Assembly (NCBI GenBank): GCA_045538895.1
Contig: JAZQEH010000075.1
Coordinates: forward strand, 1 to 16,442
DNA length: 16,442 nt
Origin: UMGS902 sp045538895
Lineage (GTDB): Bacteria; Bacillota; Clostridia; Oscillospirales; CAG-272
Direction of reading: 5' to 3'
Positions 7,617 to 13,930 of the stretch are shown here, one piece after another. The notes under the pieces were generated by a model, which did not search any database, was not told the DNA's origin, and saw only the letters and a list, made by a program, of their open reading frames with translations. The position numbers and the translations under genes are program-made. The stretch's first letter is position 1, and each line of letters opens with the position of its first letter.

Positions 7617-8879
7617 CTATACCCTCTTATATATGTCCTTATAAAGATACAGCGAACCGAGGATGAGAAGTGGTACGTCAAGCTCGCATGCTCTCTGCCT
7701 TGCCGCTTTGAGCGACAAAGCAATATTATCGTTTGCTGTTGCTTTTACGCCGTGTTTTTCGTAAACTGCGGCAAGCGATGCCGCATCAAGTGCCCTTGGG
7801 TTATCCACCTTTAACGTGAACACCTCGCTTATATGCGGTGCGATAATATCAACCATCGCATCATACGCTTTATCCGCCATTACACCCGTAAGCAGCACAG
7901 CCTTTTTACCGCCGAAAACCTTTTGGGCAGTTTCAATCGCCGCACGCACGCCCTCCTCATTATGACCGCCGTCAAATATAATTACGGGATTTTCGGAGAG
8001 CTTCTCAAACCTTGCGTGCCACTTTGCGGCAGCAATGCCGCTGTAAAAAGCACTGTCGCTTATTCTTATTCCCTCACTGCGAAGCACCTTGACCGCCTCG
8101 CACACAAGTGCAATATTAAGCGGCTGATAGCCGCCGATAAGCGAAGTTTTTATGTTTTTGAACTCGCCGTAGTCCATTACGATACCGTCAAGCGTATCGG
8201 AATGTACCCTGATGCTTTCAGGGGTTACTGTGGCAAGTGTTGTATTCTTTTCTTTGACCTCGGCGGCTATTACCTCCGCCGCCTCTTGTTTAAGTTTTGC
8301 GGTAACGACGGGCGAGCCGTTTTTGATTATGCCTGCCTTTTCCCATGCGATTTTTGCAAGGCTGTCGCCGAGAAGCTGCATATGGTCAAAAGCTATACCC
8401 GTGATAAGCGAGGCAAGTGGCTTTTCGATAACGTTTGTCGAGTCAAAACGTCCTCCAAGACCAACCTCAAGCACAACTATATCAACCTTTTTGCGTTTGA
8501 ATATCTCAAAGCCCACCGCAGTTATCAGTTCAAATTCGGTGGGGCTATCCTCCATTGCATCGGCATGCGGCTTCACCGCCTCCACCGCCTTTGCAAGCAT
8601 ATAATTTGAAACGGGTGAGCCGTTTATTGCAATACGCTCGTTAAACGTACGCACATAGGGTGAGGTGAACGTGCCTACACTGTAGCCTGCCGCCATCAAC
8701 ACCGACGTAAGATAAGCCGAGGTACTGCCCTTGCCGTTTGTACCGCCGATGTGTATACATTTCAGTCCCTTTTCGGGATTTCCCATGCGGCTGCAAAGCT
8801 CCTCTATGCGTGAAAGTCCAGGCATACTGCCACGCCACGTAACCGAGTGTATATACTCCAAAGCCTCTGTATAGTTCAT
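7617..8879 (-). CDS. folC: Folylpolyglutamate synthase / dihydrofolate synthase
   Basis: 420 aa, the normal length of FolC, a cytosolic Mur-ligase-family enzyme. It uses ATP to add glutamate to dihydropteroate and/or to reduced folates, which retains the cofactor in the cell. The P-loop GGTNGKGS is at 45-52. Other FolC signatures are SPYVRTFNERI (about 73-83), GLGGRFDSTN, FDHMQLLGDSLAKIAWEKAGIIK (with the lysine that is commonly carbamylated) and DGGHNEEG in the C-terminal domain. The ATG overlaps the folT stop as TAATG (8877-8881), so the two are translationally coupled. Context (folate importer, THF riboswitch) suggests the main job is trapping imported folate. No other folate synthesis genes are in the window, so bifunctionality is not tested here. 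Confidence 0.95.
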   Translation of the reverse strand: MNYTEALEYIHSVTWRGSMPGLSRIEELCSRMGNPEKGLKCIHIGGTNGKGSTSAYLTSVLMAAGYSVGTFTSPYVRTFNERIAINGSPVSNYMLAKAVEAVKPHADAMEDSPTEFELITAVGFEIFKRKKVDIVVLEVGLGGRFDSTNVIEKPLASLITGIAFDHMQLLGDSLAKIAWEKAGIIKNGSPVVTAKLKQEAAEVIAAEVKEKNTTLATVTPESIRVHSDTLDGIVMDYGEFKNIKTSLIGGYQPLNIALVCEAVKVLRSEGIRISDSAFYSGIAAAKWHARFEKLSENPVIIFDGGHNEEGVRAAIETAQKVFGGKKAVLLTGVMADKAYDAMVDIIAPHISEVFTLKVDNPRALDAASLAAVYEKHGVKATANDNIALSLKAARQRACELDVPLLILGSLYLYKDIYKRV

Positions 8880-9373
8880 TATAACAACTCCTTTATACCC
8901 CGGTGATTAAGGCAAAAACGTATAAGCATGTATTCCAAAGTGCCGACTACGGCATAAACGGGAATACGTAACAAAAGAATCGGTATGGGCGTTGAAAAAT
9001 AGATGTAAAGCCCCGTGCTTTTAATTAAAACCGAGCCTATCAAGTGCGCTACCGCCACAGAAAGAACAAGACTTGACGTTTTTGCAAAGCCATGCCTGCC
9101 GAATACACCTGCAAAAAATCCGATAGCCGCCGCACCGAGCGTGATAATAGGGTTTATCGGGAACCCAACGCAAAGGCACCCAACAAGGTCGGCAACAATA
9201 GCACAAAGCATGCCGCACAGGGGGCCGTAAACGTAGCCCGCAAGAATAAGCGTAAGATTCTCGAAGCTTATTCTTATTGAGTCGCCAATGGGTATCTGCA
9301 AGTATTTTCCAAGCACAAGGCTTATTGCCGCAAAGAGTGCAAGTCTTACAATAATTTTGGTATTGAATTTCAT
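8879..9373 (-). CDS. folT: ECF transporter S component, folate-specific (FolT family)
   Basis: 164 aa, almost entirely hydrophobic with about five to six membrane segments (N-terminal 10-30, 38-60, 64-78, 82-102, 108-128, 135-155). It has the loop ADLVGCLCVGFPINPIITLGAA typical of small ECF substrate-binding subunits. Such S components bind the vitamin and work with a shared EcfA-EcfA'-EcfT module encoded elsewhere. Folate specificity is inferred from the THF riboswitch in front and folC directly behind (TAATG overlap), the classic folT context in Firmicutes. The start is ATG with AGGAG 8 bases upstream, inside a small hairpin. Confidence 0.9.
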   Translation of the reverse strand: MKFNTKIIVRLALFAAISLVLGKYLQIPIGDSIRISFENLTLILAGYVYGPLCGMLCAIVADLVGCLCVGFPINPIITLGAAAIGFFAGVFGRHGFAKTSSLVLSVAVAHLIGSVLIKSTGLYIYFSTPIPILLLRIPVYAVVGTLEYMLIRFCLNHRGIKELL

Positions 9374-9380
9374 TTTGAAG

Positions 9381-9402
9381 TCTCCTATTTTTCAAAATAG
9401 AG
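9381..9402 (-). promoter_or_regulatory. Hairpin holding the folT ribosome binding site
   Basis: On the minus strand GCTCTATTTT pairs with AAAATAGGAG (one bulged G), placing the Shine-Dalgarno AGGAG of folT in the stem. It lies downstream of the THF aptamer. No U-tract terminator is visible between aptamer and start codon, so a translational expression platform is the likelier mode. The link between aptamer state and this hairpin is inference. Confidence 0.5.
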
Positions 9403-9439
9403 CCTTCCCGTTATATTCCGCTTTCAGCGGACTGTTTTT

Positions 9440-9532
9440 CAGCGGGATGCGAATGACGTACCGCGGCATAAGCCTTCGTCCGCCCTGCAACTCCCCGTCA
9501 GTACGGCACTTCACGCACATCATTCTACTCTG
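9440..9532 (-). promoter_or_regulatory. Tetrahydrofolate (THF-I, folT motif) riboswitch
   Basis: On the minus strand the sequence follows the known THF-I aptamer block by block. It begins with AGAGTAG and a P2 strand AATGATGT, which pairs (8 bp, one G-U) with ACGTCATT near the 3' end. GTGAAGTG and a variable P3 follow, then GGGGAGTTGC, CGAAGGCTTATGCCGCGGT (small hairpin, loop UUAU) and GCATCCCGCTG. GGGA...TGC in the loop can pair with GCATCCC as the family pseudoknot. P1 looks short (about 3 bp). It precedes folT-folC, its standard location, and would lower expression when folate is plentiful. A segment GCGGAC (minus strand, 9478-9483) can pair with GTCCGC (9427-9432) in the linker, a possible alternative fold. 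Confidence 0.88.
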
Positions 9533-9563
9533 TAAATTTAATTATTTATATCTTTGACATATC

Positions 9564-9637
9564 GTAGGGCGGGGGTTTATCTCCCGCCGGTACAACATCT
9601 AAGCTTTGCTTACGGCGGGAGCAAGCCCCCGCCCTAC
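9564..9637. repeat. Palindromic repeat, GTAGGG family, between dnaC and the THF riboswitch
   Basis: Imperfect inverted arms GTAGGGCGGGGG...CTCCCGCC (9564-9588) and GGCGGGAG...CCCCCGCCCTAC (9614-9637). The centre contains GTACAACATCT (9590-9600), identical to the minus-strand centre of the element core at 3090-3163 although the arms differ. A 13-bp direct repeat AATTTAATTATTT flanks the palindrome (9535-9547 and 9641-9653); the right copy contains the dnaC stop codon. No U-tract follows on the minus strand. Confidence 0.8.
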
Positions 9638-9647
9638 AAGAATTTAA

Positions 9648-10592
9648 TTATTTTTTCTCAAATCTGACATCATTGCCGCAAAATGCAAGCGGCATGTATA
9701 CACCGAGCAAGCGGCTGAAAATTCTCTCGCCGTAACGCTCGGAAAGCTCACGTGCATCAAGATTTGTGCTGACAACCGTGGGACTGCCCTTGCAGATACG
9801 TGTGTCGATAACGTTGTAAATAAACGACTCTGTAAACGCAGAAGCCCCCTCGGTGCCGAGGTCGTCAATAATCAGAAGCTCGGCATCGAAATACTGCTCA
9901 GTATCGCCCTCGCCCTTGAACTTTGCCCTCTCAAAATCCGAAACCAGATTAAGTGCAGAGGTGTAAAGCACGTCAAAGCCACGGTCGATAACCGTCTTTG
10001 CAACTGCGCTTGAAAGATGGGTTTTGCCGAGTCCCGTACCGCCCATAAAAAGCAAAGAACCGCTTTTCAGTGAAAATTTTTCGGCATATGAACGAATGAT
10101 ATCAAAATTCTGTTTCATTCGCTCACGGTCGGCACCCTTAAAATAGTCAAGCGAAAAATTGTCAAAGGTCTGCTTGCCGATAAGCGCACCGAGTCCACTT
10201 GTTTCGTACCCTTTAAGCACAAGCGCACGCTTGAAGCACTCACACATTTTAGTTTCTACAAAGCCGAGGTCCTTGCACTTTTCGCAATCGTATTTTACAT
10301 CGCTGTAATCCGCAGGATAGCCTGCCGCCGTAATAAGTCTTGCACGTGCCTCACGCAGATACTCCGTATCCCTTTTGATGCTCGCCATTCGGCTTTCAAG
10401 CTCCTGCTTGCCGCCGAGTGCCGCACCGAAAATGCGTGCCGCAGTTGATGCAAGCGCCTCGTCTATCTCACGCACGCCCTCAACCTTTTCGGCAAGTGTG
10501 GCGGCTCTCGCCTCTGCTGCCGCAATTTTTTCAAGGTGCTTTTTTTCAAAAGCTTCCCGAAGATAGTAGTAGTTTTTACTGTTAAAGCTCAT
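9648..10592 (-). CDS. DnaC/DnaI-type replicative helicase loader (AAA+ ATPase)
   Basis: 314 aa. An N-terminal helical, Ala/Glu-rich region (about 10-90) is followed by four cysteines, C103-x2-C106 and C117-x-C119, arranged as a zinc-binding site like that of DnaI N-terminal domains. The AAA+ part has Walker A GGTGLGKT (184-191), Walker B LLIIDDLG (239-246), sensor STN (275-277) and an Arg-finger region ERIFSRLLG. Such proteins load the hexameric DnaB/DnaC helicase at the origin or at restarting forks. The ATG overlaps the dnaD stop (ATGA, 10589-10592), and pairing with a DnaD-domain protein supports the replication role. The symbol dnaI or dnaC depends on naming custom. Confidence 0.92.
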   Translation of the reverse strand: MSFNSKNYYYLREAFEKKHLEKIAAAEARAATLAEKVEGVREIDEALASTAARIFGAALGGKQELESRMASIKRDTEYLREARARLITAAGYPADYSDVKYDCEKCKDLGFVETKMCECFKRALVLKGYETSGLGALIGKQTFDNFSLDYFKGADRERMKQNFDIIRSYAEKFSLKSGSLLFMGGTGLGKTHLSSAVAKTVIDRGFDVLYTSALNLVSDFERAKFKGEGDTEQYFDAELLIIDDLGTEGASAFTESFIYNVIDTRICKGSPTVVSTNLDARELSERYGERIFSRLLGVYMPLAFCGNDVRFEKK

Positions 10593-11590
10593 TTATTCTC
10601 TCCGTTATATGAACGCTGAAGTGCCTTTGAAAGTGCATCGTCAACGTCAAAACTGCGTGCCGTAGCTGTACCTGCACGTGTAGTCTTTTTTTGCGGCTTT
10701 GCCGTTTTGCTACCGCCTTTATTCAAGTCCGACGGAGTTTTTATACCGTCTTTATGCCAGTTTTCAAGAATCTTATTTATGTAGCTGAAAGAAGCCTTGC
10801 CCGTGTTGTTGACGGTTATATCATACGCCTCTTTAAGCATTTCGTCGCTGACTTTGAACTCGTCAAACCACTTTGCGAGAAACTCCATTTCCTTTTTGCT
10901 GAAGTCCCTTGCACCCATGCCGAACATCGAGCGTACCTTTCCTGCACGGCCGTCAAACCTTTCAAGCCATTGCAGTTTTTCTTCAAGTGCCGCCGCCGTG
11001 TCTATGCCGTTTTCGATATAATCGTTTGCAACTCTGATAAGATAGCGAAGCGGCTTTTCACGCTTACGCACAAAATAGCCGATGAGTGCAAGAATATACT
11101 CGGTTGAAAGCATCAGGTTTGAATAAAGCTCGGCAATAACCTCGATATCCTTGGTGTTGAATATCCAGCCTGCGGTTTGCTGTGCCATATCAATAAGCGC
11201 CTTGAATTCACCGTTGACATTGGCAATCTCGCAAATCTCCTTAGCCGTAAACGAAACGTCGGTTTTTGTGATTGCCGCACGGCGACTTTTCGACGCCTTT
11301 GGCTCATCAACCTTCGGTTCCTCTGCTTTCGGCTCTTCTTTTTCTTTTATCGCCTTGCCCTTTTTGATTACACCTGCACCGCACCAGAACTTTATCGAGG
11401 ATTTTACATCCCCCTCGCTCATTGCAAGCTCCTCTGCCGCTACCGCCGTGTCTATTTCCTCATCACGGCTGAAAACGCTTGCCGCATAAAGCAACACACG
11501 CAGGTCGTTTGCATCGGCATCGGCAACCGACTCCATACAGCTCATTGGCAGAGTCAGCAGCTTTTCTCCTTTTTTAAAATTCAGTTTCAT
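10589..11590 (-). CDS. dnaD: DnaD-domain replication initiation / primosome protein
   Basis: 333 aa. The N-terminal winged-helix-like region (about 10-75) is followed by a charged Lys/Glu/Pro linker (78-105). Two DnaD/DnaB_2-type helical domains come next: about 112-205 (ending DYIENGIDT) and about 217-285. The second ends in SYINKILENWHKDGI, the YxxxIxxxW signature that binds DNA. The tail is basic (KPQKKTTRAGTATAR). Family role: assembly of the helicase-loading complex with DnaA and the loader. The stop overlaps the loader start, and rex ends only 3 bases before this ATG, so all three are probably one transcript. The exact paralogue (DnaD versus DnaB-like) cannot be decided by eye. Confidence 0.88.
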   Translation of the reverse strand: MKLNFKKGEKLLTLPMSCMESVADADANDLRVLLYAASVFSRDEEIDTAVAAEELAMSEGDVKSSIKFWCGAGVIKKGKAIKEKEEPKAEEPKVDEPKASKSRRAAITKTDVSFTAKEICEIANVNGEFKALIDMAQQTAGWIFNTKDIEVIAELYSNLMLSTEYILALIGYFVRKREKPLRYLIRVANDYIENGIDTAAALEEKLQWLERFDGRAGKVRSMFGMGARDFSKKEMEFLAKWFDEFKVSDEMLKEAYDITVNNTGKASFSYINKILENWHKDGIKTPSDLNKGGSKTAKPQKKTTRAGTATARSFDVDDALSKALQRSYNGENK

Positions 11591-11593
11591 GGA

Positions 11594-12244
11594 TTACTCC
11601 TCGTCACTGCTGTTGATACGGTAGGTAAGCTGCATAAGCGAATCGCCGATATGCACGTTCTGTACCACAGTACCAAGCTCGTCAAAATTAAGCTCGACGT
11701 TCGTGAAGTTCCAGATGCCCTTGATGCCGAGCGCCGCAAGTCGCTCTGCCGTGTCCTTTGCGTATGCACGGGGCAAAGTAAGCACTGCGATATCTATGCG
11801 GTTTGCCTTTATGTATTCGTCAAGGGAGGCAACGTCATAGATGTGAAGTTCACCGTAATCCTTGCCGATAAGCTCCTTGGAGGAATCAAAGAGTGCAGTT
11901 ATTGTCACGCCTCTCTTTGTAAACATGGGGCTGCCGACAAGTGCAAGACCGAGATGGCCTGCACCGATAATAACCGCACGGTACCCCTTGTCAACGCCTA
12001 AAATCTCGCTGATTTTGGTGTAGAGATACTTTACGTTATAACCGTACCCCTGCTGACCGAAGCCGCCGAAGCAGTTGAGGTCCTGTCTTATCTGCGATGC
12101 GGTAACGTTCATCATCTTTGAAAGCTCGCCCGATGATATTCTCATTCTGCCAGCCTCAAGCAGTTCACGTAAGTATCGGAAATATCTCGGCAAGCGCTTG
12201 ATTACCGCAGATGAAATTCTATAGTTTGTATTCTTATTTTCCAT
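11594..12244 (-). CDS. rex: Redox-sensing transcriptional repressor Rex
   Basis: 216 aa, typical Rex length. The N-terminal winged helix (about 8-80) has the family motifs RLPRYFRYL and the recognition region SGELSKMMNVTASQIRQDLNCFGGFGQQGYGYNV. A Rossmann domain with GAGHLG (94-99) binds NAD(H). Rex releases DNA when NADH/NAD+ rises and in anaerobes controls fermentation and NADH-oxidising genes. The ATG follows AAAGGA. I see no Rex operator (TTGTGA-N6-TCACAA type) in its own leader. The leader contains a 17-bp tandem duplication, then the repeat-bounded DUF559 unit. No clear promoter lies between that unit and rex, so expression may depend on read-through from upstream. Confidence 0.95.
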   Translation of the reverse strand: MENKNTNYRISSAVIKRLPRYFRYLRELLEAGRMRISSGELSKMMNVTASQIRQDLNCFGGFGQQGYGYNVKYLYTKISEILGVDKGYRAVIIGAGHLGLALVGSPMFTKRGVTITALFDSSKELIGKDYGELHIYDVASLDEYIKANRIDIAVLTLPRAYAKDTAERLAALGIKGIWNFTNVELNFDELGTVVQNVHIGDSLMQLTYRINSSDEE

Positions 12245-12256
12245 TGTTTTGTCCTT

Positions 12257-12290
12257 TCTGTAGAGAACGAAAGTCTGTAGAGAACGAAAG
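12257..12290. repeat. 17-bp tandem duplication in the rex leader
   Basis: TCTGTAGAGAACGAAAG occurs twice without gap (12257-12273, 12274-12290), exact. It lies between the rex ribosome site and the palindrome that begins at 12297. It may be a replication slip or a scar of insertion next door. On the minus strand the unit reads CTTTCGTTCTCTACAGA. Confidence 0.9.
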
Positions 12291-12296
12291 CATCCG

Positions 12297-12341
12297 GCTC
12301 CCTCAGACGAGGGAGCTGTCGCCGCACGGCGACTGAGGGAG
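12297..12341. repeat. Palindromic repeat A, copy 2
   Basis: Same outer sequence as 1-46 (CTCCCTCAG/CTGAGGGAG and GCTCCCTC/GAGGGAGC) but the inner hairpin is GTCGCCG/CGGCGAC in place of GTCAGCG/CGCTGAC, so both arms changed together. On the minus strand it encodes the last residues and stop codon of the DUF559 ORF. Confidence 0.93.
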
Positions 12342-12689
12342 TGATTCCTTTACTTTAGCATCAATAAACTCACATACTCCCTTAAAATTTTTGTCAATTT
12401 CAGGATCAAGAAAACGAACAACACGCAACCCCAACTTTTCAAGTTCCCGTGTCCGGTTTTCATCTTTTTCCTGCCTGCCTTCTTCATAATGAACACTGCC
12501 ATCAAGTTCAATTACCAGTTTGGCTTTAGCACAATAAAAATCAACGATATACTCGCCTATTGCTTTTTGCCTTTGAAAACGTATGGGATAAAAACGCAAA
12601 TAATCAAACCACAGTTTTTTCTCCCAGCGAGTCATGTTTTTTCGCAAATCCTTTGCACGAGGGATGTTATTCTTGTTATAAGTTTTCAT
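12303..12689 (-). CDS. DUF559 domain protein, PD-(D/E)XK endonuclease-like
   Basis: 128 aa with an apparently complete DUF559 domain, a small fold related to Vsr-like/PD-(D/E)XK nucleases. The N-terminal segment LRKNMTRWEKKLWFDYLR (15-32) is followed by IRFQRQKAIGEYIVDFYC (D50) and KLVIELDGSVHY (E61, D63, H67). Then come a charged helix and LGLRVVRFLDPEI. The conserved acidic and His residues expected of the active site are present, so it is not an obvious pseudogene. The last 13 or so residues (SLPQSPCGDSSLV) are encoded by the repeat at 12297-12341, whose loop region provides the TGA. The only Shine-Dalgarno-like sequence (GGGAGGGA, about 12 bases before the ATG) comes from the other repeat copy. 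The function is unknown; a DNA nicking or cutting role is plausible from the fold. It interrupts the gap between tsaD and rex. Confidence 0.85.
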   Translation of the reverse strand: MKTYNKNNIPRAKDLRKNMTRWEKKLWFDYLRFYPIRFQRQKAIGEYIVDFYCAKAKLVIELDGSVHYEEGRQEKDENRTRELEKLGLRVVRFLDPEIDKNFKGVCEFIDAKVKESLPQSPCGDSSLV

Positions 12690-12702
12690 TACGTATAGTT
12701 CC

Positions 12703-12748
12703 CTCCCTCAGTCAGCGTTTCGCTGACAGCTCCCTCGTCTGAGGGAGC
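12703..12748. repeat. Palindromic repeat A, copy 3 (inverted)
   Basis: Reverse orientation relative to 1-46 and 12297-12341, with the same stems and inner hairpin GTCAGCG/CGCTGAC but loop AAA instead of GAA (minus-strand reading). It lies 7 bp downstream of the tsaD stop. No U-tract follows, so termination of tsaD there is not evident; stabilising the mRNA end is possible. Confidence 0.93.
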
Positions 12749-12755
12749 CAATTAC

Positions 12756-13757
12756 TCACACCGCCGAGGCGTTGAGCGAGGTATCGTCTTGCTGACCGTT
12801 TGAATACTCATAATAGCCCTGTGCTGCAATCATCGCCGCATTGTCGCCGCAAAGCGAAAGCGGAGGCATGCACAGCACTGCCTTTTTCTTTTCGCAAACC
12901 TCTTTTGCAACCGCACGCAAATGCGAATTTGCGCTTACGCCGCCTGCAAGCACTACTGTATCAAGCTTCGTAAGCTCGAGTGCCGCCAAAAGTTTTTTGT
13001 AAAAACCGTCACAGATAACACCCGTAAACGATGCCGCAAGGTCTGCACGGTTAATCTCCTCGCCCTTCTGTGCGGCAGTATTGATAAGATTGAGCGCCGC
13101 CGTTTTGAGCCCCGAAAACGAAAAGTCAAGCGTGTCGCCCGCAAGTGCGGGAGAGGGGAGCTTGTACGCCTTTTTGTTACCCTCATGTGCAAGGCGGTCG
13201 AGCGCCGCACCGCCGGGGTACGGAAGCCCTATTACTCTGCCGATTTTGTCAAACGCCTCGCCCGCCGCATCGTCACGGGTCGATCCGATTTCTTCAAATT
13301 CGGTATAACTTTTTACAACATAAAACGACGTGTGTCCACCCGAAAGCACCACTCCAAGAAAAGGCGGCTTAAGCGTGGGATACTCAAGATATGCCGCAGC
13401 GATATGCCCCCTTACGTGGTCAACACCTACAAGCGGAATATTGTTTGCAAACGCAAGCGATTTGCCAAAGTTAACTCCGACAAGCAGCGCACCGATAAGA
13501 CCGGGACGTGCGGTAACTGCACAAAGCCCGATATCCGAAAGTTTAAGGTCTGCAACCTCAAGTGCCTCACGTGTAATGCGTGAAACCGCCTCGATGTGGG
13601 CTCGTCCCGCAATTTCGGGAACAACACCGCCGTAAAGGCGGTGAATATCTATCTGCGATGCAATTATGTTGGATGCTATACGGCGAGTGTCACCGTCAAT
13701 TTCTACAATAGCGGCACTCGTTTCATCGCAAGAGCTTTCAAGTCCTAAAATATACAT
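12756..13757 (-). CDS. tsaD: tRNA N6-adenosine threonylcarbamoyltransferase TsaD
   Basis: 333 aa, standard length. This cytosolic ASKHA-fold enzyme transfers the threonylcarbamoyl group from TC-AMP to A37 of ANN-decoding tRNAs (t6A), together with TsaB and TsaE. The N-terminal GLESSCDETSAAIV is at 5-18. Metal-binding HVRGH is at 114-118 (H114, H118), and SGGHTSF at 139-145. The C-terminal part has GGVSANSHLR and GDNAAMIAAQGYYEY (metal/nucleotide Asp). The start is ATG with AAAGGA about 10 bases upstream. tsaB and tsaE are not in the window, unlike the common tsaE-tsaB-rimI-tsaD order, but rimI is immediately upstream. A repeat (13787-13928) fills the rimI-tsaD gap. Confidence 0.96.
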   Translation of the reverse strand: MYILGLESSCDETSAAIVEIDGDTRRIASNIIASQIDIHRLYGGVVPEIAGRAHIEAVSRITREALEVADLKLSDIGLCAVTARPGLIGALLVGVNFGKSLAFANNIPLVGVDHVRGHIAAAYLEYPTLKPPFLGVVLSGGHTSFYVVKSYTEFEEIGSTRDDAAGEAFDKIGRVIGLPYPGGAALDRLAHEGNKKAYKLPSPALAGDTLDFSFSGLKTAALNLINTAAQKGEEINRADLAASFTGVICDGFYKKLLAALELTKLDTVVLAGGVSANSHLRAVAKEVCEKKKAVLCMPPLSLCGDNAAMIAAQGYYEYSNGQQDDTSLNASAV

Positions 13758-13786
13758 GGTCTATAAATCCTTTTTTATTGCCGCCC

Positions 13787-13928
13787 TCGCCCGTGTCATC
13801 CTGAGCGAAGCCGAAGTTCTGCCCCACAAGATCCAAACGCACTTGCGTTTGCCCTGCGGGTTTCGGTTCCGCTTCGCTACACTCAAGATGACGTGGGGCA
13901 GAACCGCCGCAGGCGGGATCTCGGGCGA
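13787..13928. repeat. Nested palindromic repeat (GTCATCCTGAG type) between rimI and tsaD
   Basis: Outer arms are TCGCCCG (13787-13793) and CGGGCGA (13922-13928). Inside, GTCATCCTGAG (13795 on) pairs with CTCAAGATGAC (13882-13892), GTTCTGCCCCAC (13816-13827) is the perfect complement of 13893-13904, and a small hairpin CAAACGC/GCGTTTG lies at 13834-13851. The arms are interleaved, so two alternative folds compete. The style is that of widely dispersed Clostridial intergenic repeats. Its reading frames look coding on paper but have no gene features. It starts 2 bp after the rimI stop and ends about 30 bp before the tsaD ATG. Confidence 0.8.
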
Positions 13929-13930
13929 AA

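Larger units (their letters stand above)
12297..12748. mobile_element. DUF559 ORF enclosed by inverted palindromic repeats (putative element)
   Basis: A 452-bp unit is bounded by palindrome A copies in opposite orientation (12297-12341 and 12703-12748), with a single ORF in between. The same palindrome occurs without an ORF at both window ends, where an A and a related B module face each other across a short linker. The unit starts 7 bp after the tsaD stop and splits tsaD from rex. I see no target-site duplication. The call as a mobile or formerly mobile unit is inference from this architecture. An alternative is a resident gene that acquired repeats on both sides. Confidence 0.5.

Noticed and set aside
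7833..8609. 258-aa plus-strand reading frame, and similar ones at 11177-12001 and 12921-13583
   Set aside because: They lie antisense to folC, rex/dnaD and tsaD, which have clear domain signatures. Their translations are Cys/Arg/His-rich without domains, typical of shadows of high-bias minus-strand genes.
9533..9563. Promoter for the folT leader
   Set aside because: AT-rich with TATAAA-like strings, but no -35 hexamer at 16-18 bp spacing. A start here is likely but cannot be placed.
12703..12748. Palindrome A as an intrinsic terminator of tsaD
   Set aside because: The hairpin is strong, but no run of U follows on the minus strand, and the next gene uses its sequence as a ribosome site.
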